A DNA stretch of 64,000 nucleotides, taken from positions 434,001-498,000 of the forward strand of contig NZ_CCYK01000007.1 of NCBI RefSeq assembly GCF_000826105.1, in the 5' to 3' direction. Numbering within the stretch: position 1 is the stretch's first letter; each line of letters begins with the position of its first letter. The DNA is from Pseudomonas massiliensis. GTDB taxonomy: Bacteria; Pseudomonadota; Gammaproteobacteria; Pseudomonadales; Pseudomonadaceae. The translations under genes were made by a program, and so were the position numbers. Below the pieces are notes generated by a model. It was not told the origin of the DNA and ran no database searches. It worked only from the letters and a program-made list of their open reading frames with translations. Shown here piece after piece: positions 35,459-44,930 of this stretch.

Positions 35459-36395
35459 GCTCGCCGCAATGCTTTGCCTGGGCCTCTGGGCCACCGGCGC
35501 CTCGGCTGAAGAAATGCCGGGCATGGACCACGGCGCCATGCCGGAAATGGACCATGGTGCAATGAAAGGCATGGACCACAATGCCATGCCAGGAATGGAC
35601 CACGGCGCGATGAAAGGCATGGATCACAGCGCCATGCCTGGCGCTGCTCATACCGGTGCAGCGAGCGACCCAGGCGCGCCCGCCGCACCGCCCCGGTTGC
35701 CAACCCCCTCCGACGCCGATCGCGCTGCCGCCTTCCCCGATGTGCAGGGTCACGCCCTGGCAGACAACGACCTGCACGCGTACTGGCTGTTCGATCGCCT
35801 GGAATACCAGAAGGCCGACGAGGGCACCACCCTGGCCTGGGACGCTGAAGGTTGGGTAGGGGCAGACGTGGATCGGCTATGGCTGCGCACCCAGGGAGAG
35901 CGCACCAACGGCCATACCGAAAGCGCTGAGCTGCAAGCACTCTATGGCCATGCCGTCAGCCCCTGGTGGACGCTGGTCGGTGGCGTCCGCCAGGACTTCA
36001 AGCCTGAATCACCGCAGACCTGGGCGGCCTTCGGTATCCAGGGCGAGCCCTTGGCCGACCTGGACACCGAAGCGACCCTATACCTGGGGGAAAACCGCCA
36101 GTCCTCCTTGCGCCTGGAGGGCGACTACGACCTTCCATTGACCAGTTCGCTCATCCTGCAGCCGCGAATGGAGGCCAACTTCTTCAGCCGCAACGACCCT
36201 GTGCGCCAGCAAGGCAGCGGCCTTTCCACCCTGGAGGCGGGGCTGCGGCTGCGCTACGAAATCATTCCCGAGATCGCGCCTTACGTTGGGGTGAACTGGA
36301 CCAAGCGCTATGGCCGCACCGCCGACTATGCGCGCGAAGAGGGCGACGACGCCCAGGAGGCGCGGCTGGTGGTGGGCGTGCGGCTCTGGTACTGA
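35451..36395 (+). CDS. copB: Outer-membrane copper resistance protein CopB
   Basis: A 314-residue outer-membrane protein. The Sec signal ends near ATGASA. The mature N-terminus has about five tandem MDH(G/N/S)AM units (residues 24-62) that would bind copper. The rest is an amphipathic beta-barrel ending in the terminal aromatic residue pattern VGVRLWY. CopB works with CopA in copper sequestration or export. It overlaps copA and is cotranscribed. Confidence 0.92.
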   Translation: MNKLAAMLCLGLWATGASAEEMPGMDHGAMPEMDHGAMKGMDHNAMPGMDHGAMKGMDHSAMPGAAHTGAASDPGAPAAPPRLPTPSDADRAAAFPDVQGHALADNDLHAYWLFDRLEYQKADEGTTLAWDAEGWVGADVDRLWLRTQGERTNGHTESAELQALYGHAVSPWWTLVGGVRQDFKPESPQTWAAFGIQGEPLADLDTEATLYLGENRQSSLRLEGDYDLPLTSSLILQPRMEANFFSRNDPVRQQGSGLSTLEAGLRLRYEIIPEIAPYVGVNWTKRYGRTADYAREEGDDAQEARLVVGVRLWY

Positions 36396-36420
36396 ACCGC
36401 TTGCCAATCCCAGGCGGGGG

Positions 36421-37074
36421 TCAGTGCTTGGTCTGTAGCTCGTAGTAGGTCACCCGGCCGCCTTCGCTGGCATAGCCGCTGTGATCCAGGGTGTAATTCC
36501 CCGCCTTGAAGAAGAACGAGTACTTCTGCCATTTGCTGTTGAGCGTCACCTGAGTCACCACGCCATTTACCGTGGCGGTGACCTTGCCGGCCTTGTCCAT
36601 CTGGATGTTGTAGGTGAACGGCTGGCCTAGGGGCACGTTCTTGTAGGTGTAGATGATCGGTGACTTGTCATCGCCCGGCTTGGTACGCCAGGTAATATCT
36701 ACGTTACCTACGCCCTTGACGTAGCGGTACTGCAGCTTGAGCAAGGGCGAGTCGGCATCCTTGGCATGAATCTGCGCCACCACTACCTTGCCCTCGGATG
36801 GCACTTGGGTCACGGCCAGCTTGCCACTGATCGTGTTGGTGCCGCTGTTGTAGCGCCAGTTGCGCTGGTCACCGTTCTTGTAGACCTCGCGTAATTCGCT
36901 GCGCGGGTACTTGCTGCTGCCGGACCTCGAACCGGTAACCGGCGTCCACAGGATCAAGCCATTGGCGGTGTTCTGGAAGTAGGGGTTGGTGAAACCGGTC
37001 AGCTTGGCGGCTGCCACTTCCTGGGCGGGCTTGCCAACCGGCAGGATAAGGTCCCAAACGCTAAGGTCGATCAT
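36421..37074 (-). CDS. Alginate lyase, polysaccharide lyase family 7
   Basis: A 217-residue PL7 enzyme. The three family signatures are visible: RSELRE (as YPRSELREVYKN), QIH (VVAQIHAKDADSP) and the C-terminal FFKAGNYTLDHSG. PL7 enzymes cleave alginate by beta-elimination with Tyr/His catalysis. It lacks a signal peptide: the protein starts MIDLSVWDLILPVGKP, directly at the domain. No good ribosome site precedes this ATG, so the start or export route is uncertain. It is convergent with copB. Confidence 0.85.
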   Translation of the reverse strand: MIDLSVWDLILPVGKPAQEVAAAKLTGFTNPYFQNTANGLILWTPVTGSRSGSSKYPRSELREVYKNGDQRNWRYNSGTNTISGKLAVTQVPSEGKVVVAQIHAKDADSPLLKLQYRYVKGVGNVDITWRTKPGDDKSPIIYTYKNVPLGQPFTYNIQMDKAGKVTATVNGVVTQVTLNSKWQKYSFFFKAGNYTLDHSGYASEGGRVTYYELQTKH

Positions 37075-37263
37075 GGGGGCGATCCATAAAGGTAGGAGCC
37101 TCCAACACCATGAGAGGAGGCGATACCGGCGTATCTGCGGCTCCCGCGCGAGCTTTATGACCGTTCAGCGGCTGGGCCAACTGCCACTATTGTGGCTTTG
37201 TGCCATGTATCATGGTGGGTCAGCCTGACTGTCTTTTGGTCAGGGTTGCCGTGAAGGACCTCC

Positions 37264-39897
37264 ATGAACGACCGAACCGCCTCCAGCGAACCTCAGTACA
37301 ACGCCGAAAGTCGGCGCGCCGACCTGCGTCGTGCAGACCTTGGCCTGCCTACTGCAACCAAGCGCTGGGGGCTGGCCTTGTCTGGCGGGGGGATCCGCAG
37401 CGCTACCTTCTCCCTTGGCGTGCTCCAGGCCCTGGCCCGAGCCCAGGCGCCTACTGGCGGCGCGGTAGAGGGCGAGCAAGGCGGCGAGGGCCTAGGGCGG
37501 CGTTTATTGGCACGGTTCGACTACCTCTCTACCGTCAGCGGTGGGGGCTACATCGGCGCCTTCTTCACCAGTCTGTTCATCCCGGGCCGTTTGAGCCAGC
37601 GGGAAGCGGGCCCGGGCGATGCAGACCTGCATCCGACGCAAAGCCCGCGAGCAGCCGCGCAACAGGCTTACGCGGTACTGGACTACGAGCCGCCCGAGCG
37701 CATTCACTCTTCGGCGGACTACGCGCGAGGCCCTGCTGGGCGCGGCCCCTTGGGGTGGCTACGGGAGAATGGTCGCTACCTGTCCCCAGCCGGGGGTGGC
37801 GACCTCTTCTACGTGCTGGCTACTACCTTGCGTAACCTGCTATCGGTGCACTTTGTCATCGGCATGCCACTGCTGGGGCTGTTGGCACTGATGGCGCTGC
37901 TCAAGCTGGCGTTGGGCGTCAGCCTTTGGTGGTTGCCCACCGTCTGGAGTGGCGCGGCCGTACTGCCGCTGTTGGCCGCCTACTGGCTGGCTTGTCCGCG
38001 CACCAGCCAGCACGAGCCGGTGCGCTTGCTCAACCCCAGCAGCCTGGTCATGACAACAGTGTGCCTGGTACTGACAGGCAGCGCCTGGGGGGCCGTCGCG
38101 ATGGGCTGGCCAGTGTCGTTCAGGCTCGGGCTGGCTGCTGGCAGCACAGTGCTGGCGCTGGCTTTGGTCGCCTTTGTGTTCCAGGCGCTGACCCTGCCAC
38201 ATCGGCCGCACAACAACGGCGAAGACAACAGCGTGCGCAATTACCGCATCCAGATGACCCGGGCACTGGCGCAGCAATTGATGGTGCTGCTGGGCCTGCT
38301 GGCCTTGGCCGGGATAGATAGCCTGACCCAGTGGGCTTTCGATGGCATGGCCGGCTTGCAATGGACGGAGATCGCCGCCGCCGGGCTCGGCCCGGTGCTG
38401 ATTGCCCTGGTGCGCAAGGTCGCGGCTTTCAGCGATCAAAAAACGCTGCCCGTGTGGGTCGGCAGGTTGCCCGTTGGGCTGATCGCGGGCGGGGTAGGGG
38501 CCGCTATCTTCGTGTGTGTGGCGGTGGGCTGGAACCTGCTGGTGCAATGGGTGGCCGCACAGGCGATTGCCCAAAGCCAGGCAGTTGCCATCGGCAGCCT
38601 GGCGGCACTGGCGTTTGCAGCGCTGCTGCTGGCCTTCGCCACGGGCCGCTTCATGGGGTTCATCAACCTGTCTTCCCTGCAAAGCTTCTATGCCAGCCGC
38701 CTGGCCCGGGCCTATCTGGGCGCGTCCAACGGCCTGCGCTTCCGCTACGCCGGCCAGCGCGGCACCCCCTTGCTCAGCGTGTCGGACGCAATCAAAGGCG
38801 ATGACCTGCCTCTGGCGGAATTCTATTCGGCCCATTGCGCGCCGCTGCACCTGATCAACGTTACCTTGAACATCACCGTGGACCCGGCCGAGCAGTTGAT
38901 ACAGCGAGACCGCAAGGGCAAGCCACTGTGCGTTGCGCCAGGGATCCCTGGCAATGGGCAGGGGGAGGGCGTCAGCTTCATCCTTGATGGAGTCTACCGC
39001 CAGCGCCTGGCGCCCTCGCTTCGTGAAAGCGAGCTCAACCAGCCATTGAGCCTTTCGTATTGGATGGGCACTTCCGGGGCCGCTTTCACCACCGGCCTGG
39101 GGCGTGCTACCTGCCTTGGCACATCTCTGGCCTTTGGCCTGGCCAATATTCGCCTGGGCACCTGGTGGCCCAGTGCATTCGCCGACCGCAACGCGCGCGG
39201 CGGATCGCTGCGACCCGGTCAGGCACCCCAACGACGGACCCTGTCATGGTGGGCGTCGCGTGCCTTCAAGGCACAAACGTACTTGATGTATGAGCTTACC
39301 GCGCATTTCCATGGGCTGCGTCGGGAGTACCAGTACCTGTCCGATGGGGGCCACTTCGAGAACACGGCGGTCTACGAACTGCTACGCGGTCCGCGCGGCA
39401 TCGAACTGATCCTGGCTTGCGACAACGGCTGTGATCCCAGCTACCGTTTCGACGACCTCGCCAATCTGATTCGCTTGGCGCGAATCGACCAGGCTGTGGA
39501 GCTGGAGGTCGATGCCGGCATTGCCAGTGAGGCCGAACTGGCCCCCTATTTCGCCACGCCGGAAAGCTTCGCCACCCCTATCGCCGGCCCGGACCGCCGT
39601 TGCGCGGTGCTGCTCAATGCCTTTAGCGTGGACGAAGCCGGAGCCCGTCGCTTCCAGGCTCGCATCCTGGTGCTCAAGCCCCGGGTGATTGCCGGGCTGC
39701 CCGCCGATGTCTATAACTACGCCACCCTTAAGCCGGCCTTCCCCAACGAAAGCACCGCCGACCAGTTCTTCAACGAGGCGCAGTTCGAAAGCTATCGCCA
39801 ATTGGGGTTACACATCGGCCAGACCCTGTTCGGCGGCTCGGAAGGGCATCACCCGGTGGCCCAGGCGCTGTGGCGTTACCTGGAAAAACCCCTGTGA
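37264..39897 (+). CDS. Large patatin-like phospholipase with membrane domain
   Basis: An 877-residue protein. The patatin oxyanion hole is GGGIRS at residues 41-46, the nucleophile serine about 92 in STVSGGGYIG, and the catalytic aspartate about 694 in SDGGHFENTAVYELL. Between the serine and aspartate halves lies a roughly 300-residue insert with several hydrophobic helices (about residues 190-460). The patatin fold is thus split by a membrane domain. Such proteins hydrolyse acyl lipids; substrate unknown. AAGGAC precedes the ATG. It stands alone between intergenic regions. Confidence 0.83.
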   Translation: MNDRTASSEPQYNAESRRADLRRADLGLPTATKRWGLALSGGGIRSATFSLGVLQALARAQAPTGGAVEGEQGGEGLGRRLLARFDYLSTVSGGGYIGAFFTSLFIPGRLSQREAGPGDADLHPTQSPRAAAQQAYAVLDYEPPERIHSSADYARGPAGRGPLGWLRENGRYLSPAGGGDLFYVLATTLRNLLSVHFVIGMPLLGLLALMALLKLALGVSLWWLPTVWSGAAVLPLLAAYWLACPRTSQHEPVRLLNPSSLVMTTVCLVLTGSAWGAVAMGWPVSFRLGLAAGSTVLALALVAFVFQALTLPHRPHNNGEDNSVRNYRIQMTRALAQQLMVLLGLLALAGIDSLTQWAFDGMAGLQWTEIAAAGLGPVLIALVRKVAAFSDQKTLPVWVGRLPVGLIAGGVGAAIFVCVAVGWNLLVQWVAAQAIAQSQAVAIGSLAALAFAALLLAFATGRFMGFINLSSLQSFYASRLARAYLGASNGLRFRYAGQRGTPLLSVSDAIKGDDLPLAEFYSAHCAPLHLINVTLNITVDPAEQLIQRDRKGKPLCVAPGIPGNGQGEGVSFILDGVYRQRLAPSLRESELNQPLSLSYWMGTSGAAFTTGLGRATCLGTSLAFGLANIRLGTWWPSAFADRNARGGSLRPGQAPQRRTLSWWASRAFKAQTYLMYELTAHFHGLRREYQYLSDGGHFENTAVYELLRGPRGIELILACDNGCDPSYRFDDLANLIRLARIDQAVELEVDAGIASEAELAPYFATPESFATPIAGPDRRCAVLLNAFSVDEAGARRFQARILVLKPRVIAGLPADVYNYATLKPAFPNESTADQFFNEAQFESYRQLGLHIGQTLFGGSEGHHPVAQALWRYLEKPL

Positions 39898-40199
39898 GGG
39901 CTTCATTTACTGGGCGCTCGCCCGGTACACGGCGCTCGCTTCCTGGCTTGCTTCGATCCTGCGGAAAGCGGACGGAGCCGCAGGCGCAGCTCGCGAACAG
40001 TGTCACAGCCGTTTGAGGACCCAGGGCGGAGCTTAACCCTGGTTGGAGCTAGCGGCAGCTAGCGAAGCAGGCACGGGGCTTCAACAACTGGCGCTGCTGC
40101 TTACAGAGCGCCCGGAAAATCCAGCGCCGCGCTTGTAGCCCCGTCCAGTCGAGGGCCCGCATAATCGCGCCTTCTTCTTCAAGGCTGGATGAACACGTT
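39898..40199. other. Intergenic region with one REP element and no gene
   Basis: This 300-base gap holds a REP element at 40045-40066 and the promoter region of the downstream exporter gene. Nothing else was recognised. Confidence 0.6.
40045..40066. repeat. REP element
   Basis: GGAGCTAGCGGCAGCTAGCGAA forms a stem from two GCTAGC copies and closely matches the elements near 46061 and 46753 that flank the RAYT transposase gene. Confidence 0.6.
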
Positions 40200-41111
40200 A
40201 TGCAAGTTGGCAAACCCGTGGACGGCCGGGCCGTTGGGCTGATGACGGTACTCTGTGCGATCTGGGGCTTCCAGCAGGTGACCCTCAAGGCGGCGGCGCC
40301 GGATGTGGCGCCGGTGTTTCAGCTGGCCCTGCGCTCGGCGGGGGCGGCGGTGCTGGTGCTGCTGCTGATGTACTTTCGGCGCGAACGGCCCACGGCACTC
40401 CCGGGGCTGTGGCGGCCGGGCCTGGCCGTAGGTGTGCTCTTCGCCCTGGAATTCCTGCTGGTCGGCGAAGGGCTGCGCCATACTACGGCCTCCCATATGG
40501 TGGTGTTCCTGTACACAGCACCGATTTTCGCGGCCTTGGGGCTGCATTACTTCCTTCCTCATGAACGGCTCAACAGGCTGCAGTGGCTGGGCATCCTGAT
40601 CGCGTTCGGCGGCACGGCCGCGGCCTTCTCGGGAAAACTGGCGGAAAGCACAGGTGGCTACCAGTGGTTCGGGGATCTGCTGGGCGTACTGGGCGCCATC
40701 GCCTGGGCGGCCACCACCGTCACCGCCCGTTGCACCCGCCTGGCCCAGACCAGCGCTACCCAGGTACTGCTGTATCAACTGGTGGGCGCCTTCGTGCTCT
40801 TGCTGGCGGCCAGCCTGCTCACCGGCCAGGCTTACTTCAAGCCCACGCCCGTCGCTATTGCCAGCCTGGTATTCCAGGTGCTGGTGGTGTCCTTCGGCAG
40901 CTTCCTGATCTGGTTCTGGCTGCTAGGCCATTACCTTGCATCCCGGGTGGGCGTGCTTTCGTTCATGACGCCCCTGTTCGGCGTGGTGTTCGGCGTGGTG
41001 CTGCTGGGCGAGCCCCTGGAGCCAGCCTTCATCGTCGGCGCCGCGCTGGTGATGACCGGCATACTGCTGGTCAGCGGTCATGGTTACCTCAAGCGTCTAG
41101 GACGGCGCTGA
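40200..41111 (+). CDS. EamA/DMT-superfamily transporter
   Basis: A 303-residue protein with ten predicted membrane helices in two EamA repeats (GFQQVTLKAAAPDVAPV at the first loop, GEPLEPAFIVGAALVMTG near the end). Likely exports a small metabolite. It lies 80 bases upstream of the PfkB-GH65 pair on the same strand and could be cotranscribed, though a promoter could fit in the gap. Substrate unknown. Confidence 0.83.
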   Translation: MQVGKPVDGRAVGLMTVLCAIWGFQQVTLKAAAPDVAPVFQLALRSAGAAVLVLLLMYFRRERPTALPGLWRPGLAVGVLFALEFLLVGEGLRHTTASHMVVFLYTAPIFAALGLHYFLPHERLNRLQWLGILIAFGGTAAAFSGKLAESTGGYQWFGDLLGVLGAIAWAATTVTARCTRLAQTSATQVLLYQLVGAFVLLLAASLLTGQAYFKPTPVAIASLVFQVLVVSFGSFLIWFWLLGHYLASRVGVLSFMTPLFGVVFGVVLLGEPLEPAFIVGAALVMTGILLVSGHGYLKRLGRR

Positions 41112-41190
41112 GCGGGCCAGCCATCGACCGGACCGAACCGGCCCGGCCTGGGGGGAGTCAGCACTGTATCGACTCGAACAGGGCCCTCCC

Positions 41191-42147
41191 ATGCCGCGAA
41201 CCCTCATCAGCCTTGGCAGTATCAATGCCGACTTCCAGGTGCGCCTGAACCAGGCGCCCGGCAGTCAGGAAACCCTACTGGCCCACGGCCTGCACCGCCT
41301 GAGCGGCGGCAAGGCCGCCAATACCGCCTACCTGGGCGCGCTCTTCGGCCACCGTAGCGTACTGGTGGGCCGGGTTGGCGCGGACGACCTGGCCGACCAG
41401 GCCCTGGAGCCTTTGCGCAAGGTGGGGGTTTGCCTGGAAGCAGTGACCCACGCGCCCGGCGCCAGTACGGCAGTGTCGATGATCGCCGTACCGGCCACCG
41501 GCAAGAAGCAGATCATCCTGGCCAACGAGGCCAATGACCGTTGGGACGCCATGGCCCGGGAGCGGCTGAGTCATGCGGTCAGCGCTGCAGCCCTTCCCGC
41601 GCTTCTGGTGCTGGATTATGAAATACCGGCCGAGGTAGTGCGCCTGGCTATCGAGGCGGCGTACCAGCGCGGCTTGCCCGTGGTACTGGACCCGTCCTTC
41701 CCCGAGCGCGTGGAGCGCGGCCTGATGAGCAAGGTCCGCGCCCTCACGCCCAATGCCGAGGAAGCTGCCGCCCTGCTTGGCCTGGTCGTCGACACTGAGC
41801 AGGAGGCGGGCAAGGCTGCCAAGGCCCTGCGCGAGCTAGGCGCGGCCATTGGCGTGGTCAAGTTGCCCGACGGTGGCTGCGTGCTGGCCTGTGACGATGG
41901 CGTTTTCCGGGTGCCAAGCAATGGGCAGCCGGCCGTGGACGCCACCGGGGCGGGCGATGCCTTCACCGGCACCTTCGCCATTGCCCTGCTCGAAGGCCTG
42001 GCGCCCCTGGAGGCCGCGCTCTGGGGTAGCGCGGCGGCGAACCTGGCGGTGACAACCTTCGGCTCGCAACCGGCTTACCAGGGGCGGGAGCCGGTCAAGG
42101 CCTTGGCCGAACAACTGCGCCACGGAGTGACACGCCTGCATGAGTGA
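41191..42147 (+). CDS. PfkB-family carbohydrate kinase
   Basis: A 318-residue ribokinase-fold sugar kinase. The N-terminal signature is LSGGKAANTAYLGALFG, and the C-terminal catalytic signature is DATGAGDAFTGTFA with the general-base Asp. Ribokinase-type enzymes phosphorylate a sugar or nucleoside hydroxyl. Its stop overlaps the GH65 phosphorylase start by eight bases, so it probably acts on a product of that phosphorylase. Confidence 0.87.
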   Translation: MPRTLISLGSINADFQVRLNQAPGSQETLLAHGLHRLSGGKAANTAYLGALFGHRSVLVGRVGADDLADQALEPLRKVGVCLEAVTHAPGASTAVSMIAVPATGKKQIILANEANDRWDAMARERLSHAVSAAALPALLVLDYEIPAEVVRLAIEAAYQRGLPVVLDPSFPERVERGLMSKVRALTPNAEEAAALLGLVVDTEQEAGKAAKALRELGAAIGVVKLPDGGCVLACDDGVFRVPSNGQPAVDATGAGDAFTGTFAIALLEGLAPLEAALWGSAAANLAVTTFGSQPAYQGREPVKALAEQLRHGVTRLHE

Positions 42148-44476
42148 TATCCGCTTCGACTGCTATGACCCGGCTGACGAACGTCGGCGCGAAGCGCTAT
42201 TCAGCTTGAGCAATGGGGTGATCAGCCTGCGCGCGAGCGCACCCGAGCGCGCGGTTGAGGAGATACCGGCGCCTGGCTACCCAGGGCTGTATCTGGCGGG
42301 TTTTTATGACAATGCGCCGCGCTGGGTCAACGGCGAGCGTTGCCAGGTCGAGGCCCTGGTCAATTTGCCGGACCCGCTGGGGCTGAGCCTGTCCTTGGAC
42401 CGTCAGACGTGGTTGGGCACGGATTACAGGGATTACCAGCAAACCTATGACCTGGCCAGTTGCGAACTGCGCCGGGTCTTTACCCTCAACCTTGGCGGCC
42501 ATCCGCTGCGGATCGAAGAATGCCGCCTGGTCAGCCATGCCGAGCCCGACATCCTGGCGGTGCGTTGGCAGGTCAGCTGCTGCTCGCCGCCGCCAGGGCT
42601 ATGGTTGCGCACTACCTTGCGAGTGCGCGCCAATAGCCTGATCGAGCGCAACCTGGCCTATGAAGGCCAGCGGCTGCGGGCAGTCACCTGGTGGCAGAGC
42701 GAGCAAGGCCATGGCGCGCTGCAGGCCAGCCTGGCCGACGGGGAGAGCGTGAGTATCGCCACCCATGTTCACACCGGCCAGGCGCCCGTCTGGCAGGGGG
42801 TCGCCGAGCAACGGGACGCCTGGCTGAGCTGGCCTGGGGAAGGCCCCTTGGTCATCGAAAAACAGGTACGCGTGCGCCAGGGCGCGACGGACCTGGCCAG
42901 GTTATGCGACGGCTGGCCCGCTGTGGGTTTCCAGGCGCTGCGCGAAGCTCACCGTCGGGCATGGCAGCCGGCGTGGTCGGCCGGACGGATGTGCCTGGAA
43001 CAGGCCGCCCTGCAGCAGCCGCTGGATTTTGCCTTGGGGCATATCCTGCAAACCGTCACGCCGCTGAGCCTGGGACATGACCTTGGCTTTCCCGCCCGGG
43101 GCTGGCAGGAGGGCTATCAAGGGCAGATCTTCTGGGACGAGCTGTTTGTGTTTCCATTCCTGACCAGTCATTTCCCCGAGCGGGCGATCAACCTGTTGGC
43201 TTACCGCTACCGCCGCCTGGACGCGGCACGGGCCCGCGCCAGGGACGCGGGGTTGCGCGGTGCGCTTTTCCCTTGGCGCAGCGCGGCCAGCGGTCACGAG
43301 CAGACCCCGCCCTGGTTGTACTACCCGCTGTCGGGCCATTGGGTTAAAGACCCGACCTGGCGGCAATACCATATAGGCGCGGCCATCGCCTACGACGCCT
43401 GGCTGCTTTACCTGGCCACCGGGGATCGGGAACTGTTGGCAGGCATGGCCGGCGAAATCGTCCTCGAGGTGGCACGCTGCTGGGCCAGCCTGGCGCGCTG
43501 GGACCGAGTGCGCGCCCGCTATGTGATCGAAGGCGTGATCGGCCCGGACGAATACCATAACGGTTACCCCGGGGCCCCTGAAGCCGGCCTGAACAACAAC
43601 AGTTACACGAACCTCATGGCCGCCTGGACGTTGCAGAAGGGCCTGCAGGTGTTGGGCGAACTGGCGCCCGAGCAGGCTGCCGGATTACGCCAGCGGCTGG
43701 GCTTGACCGACGAGGAACTGGCCCATTGGGCAGACGTGGGCCGCAGGCTCTATCTTCCGGAATTGAAGCCCGGTGTCCTGGCTCAGTTCGAAGGGTTCGA
43801 AGACCTGCTGATGCCGCCGCGTGCATGGTTCGATGACGAACATCCGCGCCTGGACTGGATGCTCGAGGCCCAGGGGGATCGGGTCGACCATTATCAGATA
43901 AGCAAGCAGGCCGACACCCTGATGCTGCTACACCTGTTTTCACCCCAGGCTATCCGTGAACTGGTCTTGAGCCTAGGCTACGCGGCCCCGCAGGAGAATG
44001 GCCGGGAAGCGGTGGCCTATCATCTGTCGCGCATTTCCCACGAATCGAGCCTGTCGCACACCGTTTGCGCAGGCGCCATGGCTCACGTGGACATGGGCAA
44101 GTCCTGGCGCTTCTTTGGTCAGTGCCTGGGCACGGATCTGGGCGCCGCCGCGGACAGCGGTACGGTGGAAGGCGTCCATTTGGCGGCAATGTCAGGGGCT
44201 CTGGACGTGCTGCAACGTCACTACCTTGGCCTTCGTCCCGCCCTCGATGGTCTGCACCTGTTCCCCGCCATTCCCGATGAACTGGGCCCGGTACGCCTGT
44301 GCCTGCAATACCGCGGGCAGTGGCTGGATGTTCATTGGGATGGCCGGGCGCTGCAGGTACGGCTGCGGGAAAGCGCCAGCGCCCCGGTGCGCCTGGTGCA
44401 TCACTGGGGGCATACCTGGCTGAGCCCTGGCGCCCCATGGCAAGCCGAGTATCCGCTGGCCTCAACGCCGCCGTGA
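42140..44476 (+). CDS. Glycoside hydrolase family 65 disaccharide phosphorylase
   Basis: A 778-residue GH65 protein (maltose, trehalose, kojibiose or nigerose phosphorylase group). It has the N-terminal beta-sandwich, the (alpha/alpha)6 barrel and a C-terminal beta domain. The catalytic acid is in VIGPDEYHNGY, and the phosphate-binding KQADTLMLLHLF segment is present. These enzymes split an alpha-glucoside with phosphate to beta-glucose 1-phosphate. No beta-phosphoglucomutase or sugar transporter is adjacent; the partner is a PfkB kinase. Exact substrate is open. Confidence 0.85.
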   Translation: MSDIRFDCYDPADERRREALFSLSNGVISLRASAPERAVEEIPAPGYPGLYLAGFYDNAPRWVNGERCQVEALVNLPDPLGLSLSLDRQTWLGTDYRDYQQTYDLASCELRRVFTLNLGGHPLRIEECRLVSHAEPDILAVRWQVSCCSPPPGLWLRTTLRVRANSLIERNLAYEGQRLRAVTWWQSEQGHGALQASLADGESVSIATHVHTGQAPVWQGVAEQRDAWLSWPGEGPLVIEKQVRVRQGATDLARLCDGWPAVGFQALREAHRRAWQPAWSAGRMCLEQAALQQPLDFALGHILQTVTPLSLGHDLGFPARGWQEGYQGQIFWDELFVFPFLTSHFPERAINLLAYRYRRLDAARARARDAGLRGALFPWRSAASGHEQTPPWLYYPLSGHWVKDPTWRQYHIGAAIAYDAWLLYLATGDRELLAGMAGEIVLEVARCWASLARWDRVRARYVIEGVIGPDEYHNGYPGAPEAGLNNNSYTNLMAAWTLQKGLQVLGELAPEQAAGLRQRLGLTDEELAHWADVGRRLYLPELKPGVLAQFEGFEDLLMPPRAWFDDEHPRLDWMLEAQGDRVDHYQISKQADTLMLLHLFSPQAIRELVLSLGYAAPQENGREAVAYHLSRISHESSLSHTVCAGAMAHVDMGKSWRFFGQCLGTDLGAAADSGTVEGVHLAAMSGALDVLQRHYLGLRPALDGLHLFPAIPDELGPVRLCLQYRGQWLDVHWDGRALQVRLRESASAPVRLVHHWGHTWLSPGAPWQAEYPLASTPP

Positions 44477-44842
44477 GGTGGGACGGGTGCGCAGCGCATC
44501 CAGCGCCGGGGCATTTTCCCGGGCCCAGGCGTATACCAGTTCGATGGGTTCGACCATCAGGGTGCCCAAGGGCGTGAGGCGGTAGTCCACGGCCGGTGGC
44601 ACCGTGTCATGGTCTTCGCGCTCGACCAGCCCGCTGGCTTCCAGCTCGCGCAGCGTCTGGATAAGCATCTTGCGCGAGATGCCGGGCAGGCTGCGCTCCA
44701 GCACGCCACTGCGCGCCTCGCCGCCATGCCGGGCCTGCAGGCAGTGCAGCACCATGCTGGTCCATTTGGTGGAAAACAGCTCCAGGACACGGCGAGGCGC
44801 GCAATCCTCGAGCCATTCGTCTTCGTTGCTACCGGGTTGCAT
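44462..44842 (-). CDS. HxlR-family transcriptional regulator
   Basis: A 126-residue winged-helix regulator of the HxlR family (DCAPRRVLELFSTKWTSMVLHCL, LPGISRKMLIQTLRELEASGLVER). HxlR proteins often sense electrophiles or redox signals. It is divergent from the reductase gene at 44931, which it probably controls. The last bases of its frame overlap the end of the GH65 gene. Confidence 0.88.
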   Translation of the reverse strand: MQPGSNEDEWLEDCAPRRVLELFSTKWTSMVLHCLQARHGGEARSGVLERSLPGISRKMLIQTLRELEASGLVEREDHDTVPPAVDYRLTPLGTLMVEPIELVYAWARENAPALDALRTRPTSRRR

Positions 44843-44930
44843 GGGGATGGTTACCTTTTGGTGCCGACTTGGATCAAGGGTGGCCCGCCGTTATGGTGGG
44901 CGACCGGTTTTGGAAAGAGAGGAACACAAC

